Source of the DNA: Scleromitrula shiraiana
Taxonomy: Eukaryota > Ascomycota > Leotiomycetes > Helotiales > Sclerotiniaceae
Direction: 5' to 3'
NCBI GenBank assembly: GCA_028455995.1
Contig: JABELC010000003.1
Location: 186,001-250,000, forward strand
Length of the DNA: 64,000 nt
Below are positions 10,629 through 23,073 of this stretch, in pieces; the stretch's first letter is position 1, and each line of letters starts with the position of its first letter. The notes beneath the pieces were generated by a model. It had not been told where the DNA came from. It saw nothing but the letters and a program-made list of their open reading frames with translations, and made no database searches. A program made the translations under genes and the position numbers.

Positions 10629-12818
10629 GATGATGGTAGTTATTTGACTAACGATTTTCGAAAATGGTTTGGTGTGGAAGATCTGGTTGATTGGAGAAAT
10701 GTGGATGTGATGTTCTGCTGCTGGAAAACTACTCCAGAGGGGATTCTCGTGGCCTCTTTATACACCTTTTCCCTCCATGCTGACGATGCTGTCTTCCAAT
10801 ATTCAAGCCAGCAACTTCGCTGTCTTGGCTCTTTGTTCTCATTCTCGTGTCTGCAGTTTGATTATTGATGATTGTTTATTGTACATTGCCCCTCCTCAAC
10901 CCGTCTAGAACTCGTTTTCAGCAACCGCCAGCGTGGTGAAACCAGAACACAGCTAGTGGGGCTCACTTTATTTTTTTATGGGATACCGATATGTAATCAT
11001 ATAAGCGATATACTACTCAAGCAGTGAAAGATTAATCAGAAATTCAGAACATATATCATCACGAACTTGCAAGACGCACCATGTTTGATAAGTAAACATT
11101 GATATTTTCAGTCAGCCTCTTGGCAAAACGGATGCAAAAATTGGCAACTGTACCTATGTAACGCCAATCCGGCAGACATTCGTACAAGCTTTCATGTCGT
11201 ACATTATTTGCGGACAATAATATGTAAGTTGTGTTTCTGCCAAGATTACTATTCATCATTCCCCATTGAAACGGATTAGATATTCTTCACAGCATTGTGC
11301 TTGGCGCATCAGCAGTGGATATACGGAAATAGGCTCGTAGCCAAACCGAACCTTGTATGCAGGTAGTCTGATTTGAATGCTTACCTTTTAGGCGTTCGTT
11401 GAGGGTTATGCAGGCGCGGCTGGGGATGTACGTAAAGCTTACTTTCTCCACACCCGCCCCCACGTTTAGTTGTTAGTAATCGTCGTAACCTGCTTACTCC
11501 CAAGCTGGTTCGCCGTATATGCTGCCAGTATAGAATGCAAGGGGTACAGAAATGATCCTTACACATGGAATTTCGAGATTGATTTGATATAATTCCGCGT
11601 TTCGCTATACTAGATGCAATCCGGTAATTCGGACGTATATGTCAACACCACCCCCCTTCCCATTTGTAAGTGTCATCAAAGCCGTCTTGTGAAAGCACTA
11701 TGCGCGGGGTTCACTTGTCGGAGTAATCAAAACAGAGTATCATTGCCCAAAGTGCTGTTGCGAGGCCGCGATACATTAGTCCAGAAACACGCCACCTTTT
11801 AGGGAAGCTCCGGTTCATATGATACGATTATTGAATTGTCCTCCTCACCGAGTGTGACTGTCTTGTAGGAATAATCAACCATAACCCACCCGTACTTCTC
11901 AAAATGATAGAACTCTAAGATATGAATCAATCTTATTTTGCCCACTTGTAGCGGGAGTCTCCATTATCTCTTCTGTAATCAATACTCCCATCACTAATCT
12001 CTCCACAAAGGCTTAACCATCTGCATTCAACGATCCAATCTCATCTATTGAACTCCGCCATTACTCTTTCAGGACGGATCATATCATCTCTTGTGCATAT
12101 CAACTTGAAGTAAGCATCTCACCAAAATTCCAAGTGGCAAGAAAATTTCTCGTAGCAGAAGCATATCATATTCCCAGTAGTCAATCTTGAACATCCTAAG
12201 CTTACTGACATCAAACTAAGACACCATGTTTATTAGATCCAAGAAGTTGCACTCGAAACCACCAAAATCCTCAATCTCCAGGTCAAATCAAGCTACCATT
12301 GATAAATTGCTACAAAATCAAAGAAACCAAAAAACCCCTTTCAAAAACTTTTTGAATAGACTGCCAAACAAAATAACATCATAATTCAGGATATTCAATT
12401 TTGTTTGCGCAGAAACGTTAACATGGAAGATCTTAGCAACCATGGATTATACAGGCGGCCCATCGGGATATATATATAAGTATGTCGAACCGCTAACGTA
12501 TCGAGTGTGAAAGAGCCTTCTCGTATAGAGTGGATGTATTGTAGTCTGTAAAGACTCTAAAGAGTGCATTTCTGTCTCTGCGAAGTATATAAGTGTACTC
12601 TGTTGAAACCTTTACTTTGTATACTGGATATGACTGTGATCGAGCATTTGCCCACATGTCTGGTCGATCGATGCATGAGATTCGTATAATGTAAAGATCT
12701 TTCTTTGCTGTTAACATGCCTGTAATGGAACAAAGACAATGAGCTACGTACATGTCTAACCGTTCTCAATAGATTGTTAGGAAGATCTGGTTTTCAATCT
12801 ATGTCCTCTCCTACCATC
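10629..12818. other. 2.2-kb intergenic region without a recognised gene
   Basis: Only short overlapping chance reading frames on both strands. AT-rich, with no repeat array of note. Confidence 0.5.
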
Positions 12819-13481
12819 TCAAAAGTTGTCATTCGTGGAGAAATTCTCGCATGTTTCCAAAGTAATTATAGGTCGAAAGCTCCATCCTTTACAAAATTGT
12901 TTCACGATCCAGTGGAAGAAAATACTCAATAGCATCCCGATATTTAAGGCCCATGGGATAAGTCCCAGCATAATAAGATTGGCATTGATTCCTAAACTCA
13001 AACCTACGGTAGCGGCCGTGAGAACAGCGAACAGGAAAACAAAAGACTGGAATTTATCGTTCTCTTGATGTCGATATGCGAACGATGATATGGAGCACCC
13101 CAGAAATAGACATGACGCTAGTAATACAAACGGTGATGGATCCAAGATAAAAGCAAAATTCCCCGGGTCGAAGGCGTGTACCTCGGATTCTGGACTAGGA
13201 CTACCAACCTGCATATTGCCATCAGCTGTCAGCTATTATTCAAAGGGGGTACTGCTAACCCGTCTTCGTTCGTGATGAAGAGTATATGAAGTTGTTATTA
13301 TTGAGGATATAAGAGCTAACAGAATTTCCCAAACTGTTGCTAGATCGGGTGCTGGACAATGTCTAAACCTGTGTTCGGATAACTTCGCATAACTCTCTGT
13401 TCCCATAGCTGGTCGTACGACTTTCAAAGTGTACTTGAGATAATATCCTGGACACTCAGTCTCAAAGTCTTGTATGGTCAT
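12819..13481 (-). CDS. Hypothetical membrane protein
   Basis: Exons (minus) 13481-13260 and 13208-12819 (51-nt intron, phase 0) give 203 residues from MTIQDFETECPGYY. Four hydrophobic segments are visible: VWEILLALISSIITT, PFVLLASCLFLGCSISSF, FVFLFAVLTAATVGLSLG and MLGLIPWALNIGMLLSIFF. An in-frame ATG at 13556 would add 25 residues, and further 5' exons cannot be excluded. I recognise no family; the coding call rests on length, helix pattern and a clean intron. Confidence 0.5.
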
Positions 13482-13556
13482 GATGGAAAGCAATAAACTG
13501 CTGTTCAAAGACGAAATATCATCCTTTCGCCCTCTTTTGAACATATTCTCTCGCAT

Positions 13557-14451
13557 CGGTGGCTAAATATAGACTCCGATCAATCTCGATATTTTTCCCA
13601 GGAGATGATCGTGGCCGCAATCGGGAGACAGCCTTCATGGGACAATTGACGCCCATCGGGCGGAGATACATGCGAATAATTCTACCGGCGATTCTAATTG
13701 AAAGCCTCTTACCTCGGCGCAAATTCCGAATCAGTTCACCGAGGAGTTTGCATCAGGATGATAGCAATGTTATAATCATAACAATTTGATTTGCTTTGCT
13801 AAAGCATTGGGCTTCGAAACAAACATCAGGCATCTTGCGAGGCTGATGCCCAATCTTACTTTCATCTGTTGACTGCATTGCCACAAACGCTCACCGGATA
13901 TCCAATTAAATCAATCCCACAAGCGAGGCTGATTTGATGACTAAAGGTAATCTCTATACTTTTGTCGTAATTCACGACAATCCAAAATACAATAACGTAT
14001 ACAGTTCTCACACCGAGTCACCCCGGAGAATCGGTTGGCTGATCTCATCGATCACACCGCCATCATGAACGACGCACCAGTGCCTAAGATCAATCATTTT
14101 TGCTGTCTTCCAGCGTATTAAGGTATGTAAGCACTTATACTGCGGGGGTATCACGATAACGTGGGGAAATGAGGCGCTTTTGTACCATTCGTTCATTCGC
14201 ATTTCCTTAACAGACGGTAAAATCCCATTATTATATACTGTCTCTCCTTCGAACATTAACATTTGTTATATTCGTTTGGATTCTTTGGATGATTAAACTT
14301 TTAGTCCAAAAACTTTATACAAGTATTCTCCAGATATATACGATCAATTGAGTGCAACATTTTTGCAATGGTACCCCTCAAAACCCCATTAATATTTTCT
14401 CTACCACAAAATCCCATCTCATTAAGACTCTTGAAGGGGGAGATTGAGAAG
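13557..14451. other. Intergenic region (divergent 5' flanks)
   Basis: No supported gene. Short frames on both strands lack motifs or splice support. Confidence 0.45.
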
Positions 14452-15318
14452 ATGCAGAGATTGGCAGCCTTGTCCTTGGGTGTTTTGTGCTGCCTGTCAA
14501 TGGCGTCGCCTGCTCTTCACGAATATGCGTCTTCTCGCATTCCATGGTACCTGTGAGTACTAATTGCTCTCCACTTCATTATCATCATATATGCTGATCC
14601 ATGAAGCGATCTTTTTGGTGTCCTTGTGACAACTGCAATTGTCATTAGGACACATTTTGAGGAATGGAAGAAGTATTACCACCACCACTTATTGATAACC
14701 ATATTCGTCATGAATGCTGACGCAGATAGATTTGGTGCGCCTCTGTGGTTACCAACGGTCAGCTTGCTTGTAATGGTCATATGCGCAACCCGTATCTCAC
14801 CATTGGTGTTCATACCTCGGATTCCTATTGCTCTTTCGATATATCTTATATGTACTCTATGCTACCTCCCAACACTGGCATCCATGCTCCGGGCTACCCC
14901 CAAACGACCATTGGGTCACTTCTCAAAGCCAAAAACCTCTCTCCGTACTTTTGGAATCGATATTGAGGCTGATATCGAGCTAAATACAACAATATCAAAT
15001 CTGGATGATGACAAACTCTCCGGACAATCCCTTGAAAGGAGTTATCATAGATTTGAGCTCATGGGCCGCCCGCCCTCAGTTCTCAGTATCCATTCCAGTG
15101 ATATTGATCTTGAAGATAATGAAATTCTAAGAACATCAGCTCAGAGATATCTGAACATCAATAGTGAGCAATATTCAAGAACTGGCCATTTCCCGGAGAC
15201 AAACTTCTGGTCCCATGAACTTCAGATGTATCGTCATGACTCTCTAATCCCCCCGGAATCCCTGGCAGGAGAGTGCGAATCAATGTCATCTGTTTCTACG
15301 GACTTCCATCTTACTTAA
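14452..15318 (+). CDS. Hypothetical membrane protein with N-terminal signal sequence
   Basis: Exons 14452-14552 and 14607-15318 (54-nt intron) give 270 residues. The ATG at 14452 is preferred because it opens a signal-like MQRLAALSLGVLCC; an in-frame ATG at 14368 would add 28 residues. Hydrophobic helices follow at DLFGVLVTTAIVI, WLPTVSLLVMVICATRI and PIALSIYLICTLCYLPTLASML. The second half is soluble and rich in Ser, Asp and Glu (for example SDIDLEDNE), consistent with a cytosolic tail. No family recognised. Confidence 0.6.
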
Positions 15319-17349
15319 ACAAGTTCAAGCATCACTCTTACTGGCCCCTCATGGTTCCCTTTATCTAGGTACAACCTCTGGTGGCCTGCCAATATTGATC
15401 TGGAAGTTCTACATCACAACCATGGATATCCTAAAGTTCATATCTGTTACTTACTAAACTGTTCATACTACCTGGTATATTTTCTTTGAAAATATGCTAC
15501 CCTTAATCTTGTGGATTCCATCTTTTCTGGCTATTTAAACCGGATTTCTTTTGTTTTGCTCGTATCGTATAGTGGATCCTCAATATTATGGATCTTTTGA
15601 ACCGTGGAACCTCAATGGAATAGGCCCTTAATATTGTCTACGAAGGCCTCATGCCAAAAGGACTAATGGACCGTCCAGCTGGAGATTTTCTTTGTTTTTT
15701 TTTGTCTTCTAAAAGTTATTGAATCGATCAAGAACAGTTATGGGCTCCAGTCCCATCATTTTTCCACGGGATTATCTGGATTTTCAGGACCAAATCTATG
15801 CAGATGATACTTCCGATCTGGTTGCCATTTTCCAATCCTATATTGGCTTGCATCCGTGGACTTGCTATCTGGTCTTCGAATTTGCAATGCATGCATTTTA
15901 GCCTACGAAAATGCTTGAAAGTTGCAAGGAAGTAATATGGCAGTTCTTTTTGTTCACTCTCAATTATTTCTCTGTCTGTTCCAATTTTTGCTTCTTTGGT
16001 GTAAAGAAGTGAACCGAAACAATTCATAGAGATTTTAGCGTTGCCAAGATGCTGAAGCCATATGCCATTCACCCTTAGAATGGGTCAGGCAGATATCTTT
16101 CACCCGGTTCTTTGCATGTGTTGTACCTTAACATCTGCCATTGTTACTGGCCAATCCATTGGCAAATCAATTTTGCCTCGGTCTACAGGATTTCCAGAAC
16201 GATGCTCTGTAGATTATGTATGCTGGCTTGAGATATCCTGATTTATTGAATGAGTGGCTAGTCAATAACTCTACCATCATCTTCTGCCATCACTTCCACA
16301 ACGAAGAACGCAAAATGACGACAAATCCCCCCCGGCAATATCTTAAACTATTTATGGGCTTCAAGGTCTGTCACTAGATCATAAGCTCGAATCGATTTTC
16401 ATCTTCACGCGTTTGGATCTACTCAGGGAGCTCGGCAGAAATTTCAAAGACATCGGCACATGGACAGCATCTTCGAATTTAGTCATTTCGACTCTTTCTT
16501 TGTGGAGGGACGATGTATTGGTATAAAACCAAATATCAATCGTCTTGTTTGGTTTTCTAGAGCTTTAAAAATCAGACAAACGCCTACTGTTTTGGATTCT
16601 TCCCCCCAAATATATCTCAATGACGGACATTTGGCAAACTCTTTGACCCAAGACCTAGTATCCGACGTTAAGGTTCTGGCAACTAAAAAGAGTTGAGGCC
16701 TCCACTCCATCATCCGTCTGCGAAGCATTCCATCACTACCTAATTCAAATGTAATCAGCACTCAAGTCTAATATTCATGTATCGCTCAACAATCCGCTGC
16801 TAAAACACTACTGCTGAATTTTGCTTTTGGCCATATTGTCTGGTCAGCTTCATATCTATTTATAGCGAAAGCTGCCAGTTACTATGTAGATTCCCGCCCA
16901 ACTCCTACATGAGATGAATCTGTTATCGTCACGATTGGTTCACTTCACCACTTGACTGATCGAGATCATTGGGGGTTTTATAAGCACAGAACATCTGTTG
17001 GCTTGACGTGGGATGTCGAGCATTTTTAAAAAGAGATCAAAATGATTAACTTTGTCTCTTTCTGTCTCTCGTAGAAATTCTACGCGATGGGTTCATTCTG
17101 GAGTGAATACATGTACATATGTACAGTAGATTCACACTCACTCGTAGAGTACTGACTTCATAATCTACTGTATTATTCTCATCCACCGTACTTCAAGACT
17201 TATAAAGAGATTCAACTTCGTCGGCTTCACAGAGAGATCCCAATGAGTTCCATTATCAAGTCTCTCCCCGACAAAATATAACGCAAACACCGATCGTTCG
17301 TCCATTGGAATCTTGATAAGTTAAGACATCGCAACTATCATCGTGGATA
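15319..17349. other. 2-kb intergenic region
   Basis: No supported gene. It includes short pyrimidine tracts and an imperfect inverted repeat near 17102-17134. A 78-codon frame at 16460-16696 has no splice or motif support. Confidence 0.45.
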
Positions 17350-18709
17350 ATGTCTTCCAACGTTACTCAAGGTAAAATCATTGTCTTTGACTTATCTTGC
17401 TTCTAATAAAAGCTCATAAGCTAACGTCTTTCTAGTCGCTGGTCTCACCTTGGCAAATACTAGAGCTATGAATAAAAAGATTAGACTTTCCTATAATTCG
17501 GGATATGGCGACTTTTGCTTCGTCCCAATTAAGTACCGCGGTCCAAGCAAGCGTCGTGGTCCATGTTATGATTATACGCGAATATTGATATCAGAACACA
17601 AAGTGCGGGAATTGGTATTCCAGAGGTATGCAGTAAATTTCTTTACTCAAGTTGTTCATGTGTATGTTACTAAAATAATTTCTAGAAATGGCACATTTCG
17701 ACTATTTGACCTTCCTCTGGAGATTAGAAAATCTATCTTTTCACTTGTTGTGTCATCTTTTCTCGATTATGACGACAACGTCGAAGCCTTTGCCAACTGC
17801 GTAAATATCGGATCACCACGTACAAGAACCTGGACACTTTTGTACAACGGCTTATTCTGTAGCAGCTTTGGGAAATACGTAGCGAGACAGAGATCTCGGG
17901 GTCTTCACGAGGAATCATTGGATTATGTAAAAGAGACGAGAGAGTTTCACTTCCTTCATACAGAGCACCCAGATCGACATCGCTACTTCATGGAGACTTC
18001 CAGCTGTGCCTATAGAAGAAGGGATGTATCAGTCGCGCTCCGCGATTGGCGCCCATTTGAATGGCTTCGAGTATCGTCTAACATTAATACTCAATTTCGG
18101 GCAGAGCTTGGTGAAGCAATTTGGAGAAAGTCGTGCGTTACTTTGAACTATAACGATTTTGGAAAGTCCCTTGTACCATTCTTGAACGATAGACCTACCA
18201 TCGCAGATGGTATCAAAACTCTATCAATGTCTGTTGGATGTATGGGACAACGACCTCTTGAAGAAATCAACCTCTATAGTTCGAGCCAGCAACATGATGT
18301 GGTCAATTTCCTCTCGAACATGAAGGGAGTTTGTTCAAAGTTAAACCTGGAGCATCTTATTCTACATCTAGGCGGCGAATCGGGCGCGCTCGCTGATTTG
18401 GCTCAGGAAAGAGGTTTGCTGTTCCAGTATTTGTCTTATTTCAAATCTCTCAAAGTGTCAAAAAGATTCGTATTTGCATTAGATGGTGAAATCGAGTTTC
18501 CGTTTTCTGATGGCGATAAAGATAGTGACAGCGAGGCATACTTCCAGAGACAGGACGATTTTCGAAACAAATACCGAGAATTAATCCGGGAAGTCCTTAC
18601 ACCTAACAGCTTACGATTTTCAGGAATGGAAACGGAGGAAGACAAATACCTTCAATTTCGAAAGATGCTTATTAGTCCTCTAGAAATGGACGTCGATGAT
18701 GCGAACTAA
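17350..18709 (+). CDS. F-box/2EXR-like protein, paralogue A
   Basis: Exons 17350-17371, 17436-17625 and 17686-18709 give 411 residues. The middle intron (17626-17685) is 60 nt, stop-free and in frame, so a 431-residue reading without splicing is also open. Its GTATGC donor, TTACTAA branch-like motif and TTTCTAG acceptor, plus the same intron position and phase in paralogue B, argue that it is spliced. After the junction comes RNGTFRLFDLPLEIRKSIF, resembling the short F-box/2EXR-type motif at the start of many fungal orphan proteins. The rest has Leu-rich segments such as LEHLILHLGG. Function unknown; an adaptor role would be inference only. Confidence 0.65.
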
Positions 18710-19538
18710 AGATGATCGAGATACAATCAGTCATGGCATGCATTGCAAATCTTTCACATCTTTCATCGCAATATCCTAGCGCACAACGAAAAGTGACAGC
18801 ATCAGTCATGGAGGACAAATGAAACCGAATTGAGGTGGAGAATAATCACTTCATCGCTTTTATCTCTGTTTTTTTTTTTTTGCAACAACGAGAACTTGAT
18901 AAATATGAGTGTAGGAAGAGCTATATGACAGGGAATTTGTGAGCAATCAAGGAGAACATGTCAGGGCTGTCTCTCTAAGATTTTTCTGTGGGGTTTGTGA
19001 ATCATTAGCATACTTAGGTAATAATATAAATTGAGAATGAAAACAGATGGGCTCACTTTCCTTCACAGCCTCATGGTGAAATGCAATGGTTCGACTTCTA
19101 GTGATTCATTCAATGATTTTAAAGATAGATCATGGTACGATATGACTGATATTAATGGCGTGAGATAGAGGGTCAAGCTCCTCACGTTGTCCTTAAAAGG
19201 CTCGGTATTGTCGCCCTCTTTCCATTTTTCTTTTCAACACCTTTCATACAGATACTTACAATCAATTTTAGAGAACTTTGTCATTCTATCTTATTGAAAC
19301 CGAAACATTTATCTTACTGGTTCGTATCTATCCGAATACTACGAAGAGGTAGCATACATTGTTGCAACTTCAAGCAGCCATTCTGTTCCTCCTCCCGATC
19401 TACGAAGCCGTTGCCGCTATTGTTTCAGTAAATTCCAAGTCCGATCACTCAGTCACATTCTCGTTATTCTAGAACTGACTTTTAATTCAAAGATACACAA
19501 ATTCAACAGTAGATTAAGTAATTTACATTTCTACAAAG
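18710..19538. other. Intergenic region
   Basis: AT-rich, with a poly-T run near 18870-18881. No gene seen. Confidence 0.5.
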
Positions 19539-20159
19539 ATGAAAGCTTCTGCAACTGTGGGCATTGATCCGCGTAATCGCAAGGGCAAAACTGGCATGAC
19601 TCTTTTTGGCACTCCTCTTGTAGTGTTCGATGATAAAGGCATTGACTGGATGTATTGGGAGATGGCAGTTTTGCTACTAAAAATCAACGCCCACACCAAT
19701 GGAGGTGCTTTACCCATATTTTGGGATACTATTGCACTTGAACTAACAGCGAATGTTTCTTTCCTCCACTGTTTGAGGCTAGACACAGTTTTTGGAACAG
19801 GAATAAAAAATTTCCAATCTGCTAGGGCGCCCGACATAAAGTTCTCTGCGGAAGAGTGTCGCCATATGTTCCAACTCATGAAGAATGATCCCGATGTTTA
19901 CTTCAGGGCCACGAACGAAGTTAAGGAGGTCAAAATGCAATTGGAGCAAAATGCTATCATGTCATTTTTCAATGAGGATGGAAGACTTCCCGGCAGTAAA
20001 GATGACAATAATTCGTCCCCTCCGACCTACAAAGTTGTGGATGTTGAAGAATATCTGCAAGTCACGAAAGACAAATTGAGAGCTGAAGGCGTTGATAAAC
20101 GTAGTACTAGGGACCGAGCATGGACGCAAAGATCAGGTCTCTTAAAGTCCTTGAGGTAA
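19539..20159 (+). CDS. Orphan hypothetical protein, 206 aa
   Basis: Intronless frame starting MKASATVGIDPRNRKGK, with a mixed hydrophobic/charged composition, no signal peptide and no transmembrane helix. The C-terminal third is Lys/Glu-rich (EEYLQVTKDKLRAEG). I recognise no domain. It lies between the two F-box/2EXR-like paralogues. The coding call rests on length, balanced amino-acid use and the absence of a comparable frame on the other strand. Confidence 0.5.
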   Translation: MKASATVGIDPRNRKGKTGMTLFGTPLVVFDDKGIDWMYWEMAVLLLKINAHTNGGALPIFWDTIALELTANVSFLHCLRLDTVFGTGIKNFQSARAPDIKFSAEECRHMFQLMKNDPDVYFRATNEVKEVKMQLEQNAIMSFFNEDGRLPGSKDDNNSSPPTYKVVDVEEYLQVTKDKLRAEGVDKRSTRDRAWTQRSGLLKSLR

Positions 20160-21515
20160 AACCGCGATTTCCATATGAATTGAGCCTTACCAATTCAGAG
20201 ATCCTTCAATGGAATTGAGCTTCTCTCCTTCGTTTATCACCATATCGTATGCGCGGGCGCGTAAAACATTGCTTTTCGTTCAGATTTCAGTAGGGAATTT
20301 GTGGGTTCAATTATTTAGTACGGACTGCGTGGTGGACAAGAGGAAGGAGAAGTGTGGGCGTCATTTTTTGATTAGAAGGACTTCGTTTTTGATGCCCTTC
20401 TCGGGAACGGTTTATTCTTGGAACTTCATGTTCATAGTCTATATTAATCATATGCGTTGCCTTAAAATATGCGTTGTCTTCAAATATTCATGCTTAGATG
20501 AACCAAGTGCTTAAATGGCCCTTGGATTTTGTTTTCTAACTTATTCATCATTGATATAGTGTAGCAATCAATATTTAAATCCTTTTTACAAAGCTTGAAT
20601 CATACTTTTATAGTGGTTTTGTTTGGCATGATCATTTGCCACCTCAGAGTAATATTTGCTCAAATGTGTGACGATGCACGTAGTTGGCACGTGTCTTCGA
20701 CACGTGCCTTTTATATTACTGTATACTAGTAATTGATATGGCTTTTCGACTATGGCTTATTTTTTTAGTTAGTATGTATTATTTTTTTTGTATTTTGTAT
20801 GAAGAAAAAGATTATATATAAATATACGTTTTTACTATTGTTAACAATTTACCTGAGTGATGGCAACAATATGAGTTTCTATCAAAATATCATTAAACAA
20901 TAGCCGAGCCGTATTAATTTACTTTCAAGGCCAAATAATGCATTATATTATCTTCCAGTAACTCAGGAACCAACTTACTATTATTATCATACCTGAGATG
21001 TCTTTACTATATACGGTTTACAGTTTAGATTCAAGTATTAAGAAGGCTATTGTAGAAATTTCATGTATTATGAATGTAACCATTGAGCACGGAAATATTA
21101 AATGAAAGATATTCACTTGATATCTGTATAATATCTACATACATGCATAGAGTATTGGTTCAAACATTGGAACTTAAAGCAATTTTCACGCCGCACCAAC
21201 TTCTCTACTGTAGTGATATTGCATGTCTTCTCTATAGCACAGACATTTTGTATTCTCTACGGCTAGCATGGACTCAATATTATGGCTTCCCGTTGTATAA
21301 AGCAACCACATGTTTAGACTTTTCTTCTTCTTAAATTTTTGTACAAAATTTCCAACAAATTCCATCAAAAATAAGACCTCTTTATCTACATATCTACAGC
21401 CTCAGCTACCATAACACCAAGTACATATCCACCTCTTAATCAACCTCAAGAACCGCAAGCATACAACATTTCCAGGCAATTTTGGTGATTATTCTCTTTA
21501 GTTGCATCTGGCAGA
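20160..21515. other. 1.36-kb AT-rich intergenic region
   Basis: No supported gene. Contains the hairpin at 20686-20708 and A/T-rich tracts. Confidence 0.5.
20686..20708. promoter_or_regulatory. Perfect hairpin with two CACGTG boxes
   Basis: GGCACGTGTC and its exact reverse complement are separated by three bases (TTC), followed by TTTTAT. It could be a paired bHLH site or a transcript hairpin; the sequence does not decide. Confidence 0.5.
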
Positions 21516-23073
21516 ATGTCAAAACTTGAGGAAAATAAAGGCAAGTTCAAACCTTTCACAACCGGTTATTTCATTGGTCTTTTTATTTTCGGTATTTCAA
21601 CTCAAATCAATGGAGTTGTGGTATTACCCTGACAAAGGATGTATTTGAAACATCACAAAATAAGAAACACAATTCTAATACTAACATCGAGTAGAATCGG
21701 TACCAGAAGTCACCAGTCCAAATATATGGCAAACTTATGGTGATTTTGCATTCGCTCAACGACTCGATGAATCTGGGAGAAAGGCTCGTACTCAGGCCGA
21801 ATTTCAGAACGTAGATATCAAAGTCAAGGAGATTGGAGGCTTCAAGAGGTAAGTGCTTGATATGTTATCATTTTGATGAAGAAATCTACCCAATCCGGCG
21901 TAATTCTAAGCAATACATATCACTGTATCACATGGGGCTAACATACAACTCATTCGCAGATCTGGCCCTATCTCTTTCTACAGCTTCCCAGTTTTGATTC
22001 GCAAAATGATATTGAAAGAGATCGTACGCCCAATCTTATCACCACAAAAGATAGATGGCGGTGATTTAAGCTTGAAGCTACTCATCTATCAGATCAAAAA
22101 CGTATCACTTCGTTGGAGCGATTCAGGATTCGAACACTCAATAATGGATGCCATAGCTCGCGGATTAGATCACAAAGATGCATGGGCTTCTATTTCAAAT
22201 GAGAAGGCACAGGCTGAAGGTATCAATACCCTCGATCAGTTCAAAGTTCTTTATGATCGCCTCCATCACATGTCTCAGCCGATAAAAGGCCCGCATCCAC
22301 ATCGTCCTATTACCTCAATCCACCGCATCGAGCACGTGATGTCACGAAATCATACCGAGTATCAATATACGGATGCCTATCTAGACTGGATTCGGAAAGC
22401 ACTGTGTGTCAGTACAAACTTTCGAGAAGATCTTAACGAAACTATATGGTCAAATGTTTCACTGATTTGTTCTGTCTTGCCGGATCATCTACCAGCACTT
22501 GTAGAATTCCTCACAAATCGGCCTGCAATTCACAAATGTATCCGAACCTTGACTTTGCATGGTGAGCTACCTCGTGAAGTATTTACTCGTGAGATTGCCC
22601 CGGAAGAGATTGATACAGAGGAAGAAGCAAGATATCCACCGAGTTTCCAGTACCTTTCAGAGAATCTCCAGCTCAAGAATCTCAATGTCAGGATTGGTGG
22701 TCTTGTTGAAGTTTTTGATAGTCTCAGTGTGGGTGAAGGAAGGTATAGATTTCTGACCGCGGTTCGAAATCTCCATGTTAAGTCTCGATTCTTGTTCACG
22801 ATGACAAAGATCTCTAAACAAATTGACGAGAGCGTTTATCTTCTTGACGACGCCGAGTCTAACGAACGCTCTAAGAATGAACTAATAAAGTTCATCCGCG
22901 ACATCGCTCCAAAGATTCATCTAGTGCTCAAACCAAACACGTTACGTCCCCCCACTCCAAAAACCGACATGGAAAAATACTTGAGTAGCCGGCCACGACT
23001 TGCTAGCCCACTTATGGAAGAGTTCAATCTCCCCTTTAAATTGGAGCGAGTTCAATTTAAAATTGTGCCCTGA
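21516..23073 (+). CDS. F-box/2EXR-like protein, paralogue B (GC-AG first intron)
   Basis: Exons 21516-21540, 21695-21848 and 21960-23073 give 430 residues. Intron 1 starts with GC in the context AAAG/GCAAGT, the usual context of GC-AG introns, and ends CTAATACTAAC...GTAG. Intron 2 (GTAAGT...GCAG) is at the same position and phase as the short intron in paralogue A. Shared blocks with A include FR..L.E.IW near the middle, VEFLTNRPAIHKCIRTL against VPFLNDRPTIADGIKTL, and SRFLFTM against KRFVFAL. The F-box/2EXR-like start is degenerate here (ISFYSFPVLIRKMIL). The lengths match closely but sequence identity is modest, so the duplication is old. Function unknown. Confidence 0.68.

Noticed and set aside
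13519..13789. Overlapping frames on both strands upstream of the hypothetical membrane protein
   Set aside because: Mutually overlapping, with no motif and no intron joining them to the called exons.
14008..14262. 84-codon minus-strand frame
   Set aside because: No domain, no splice support and no conserved-looking pattern.
16460..16761. 78-codon plus-strand and 92-codon minus-strand frames
   Set aside because: They shadow each other, and neither shows a family pattern.
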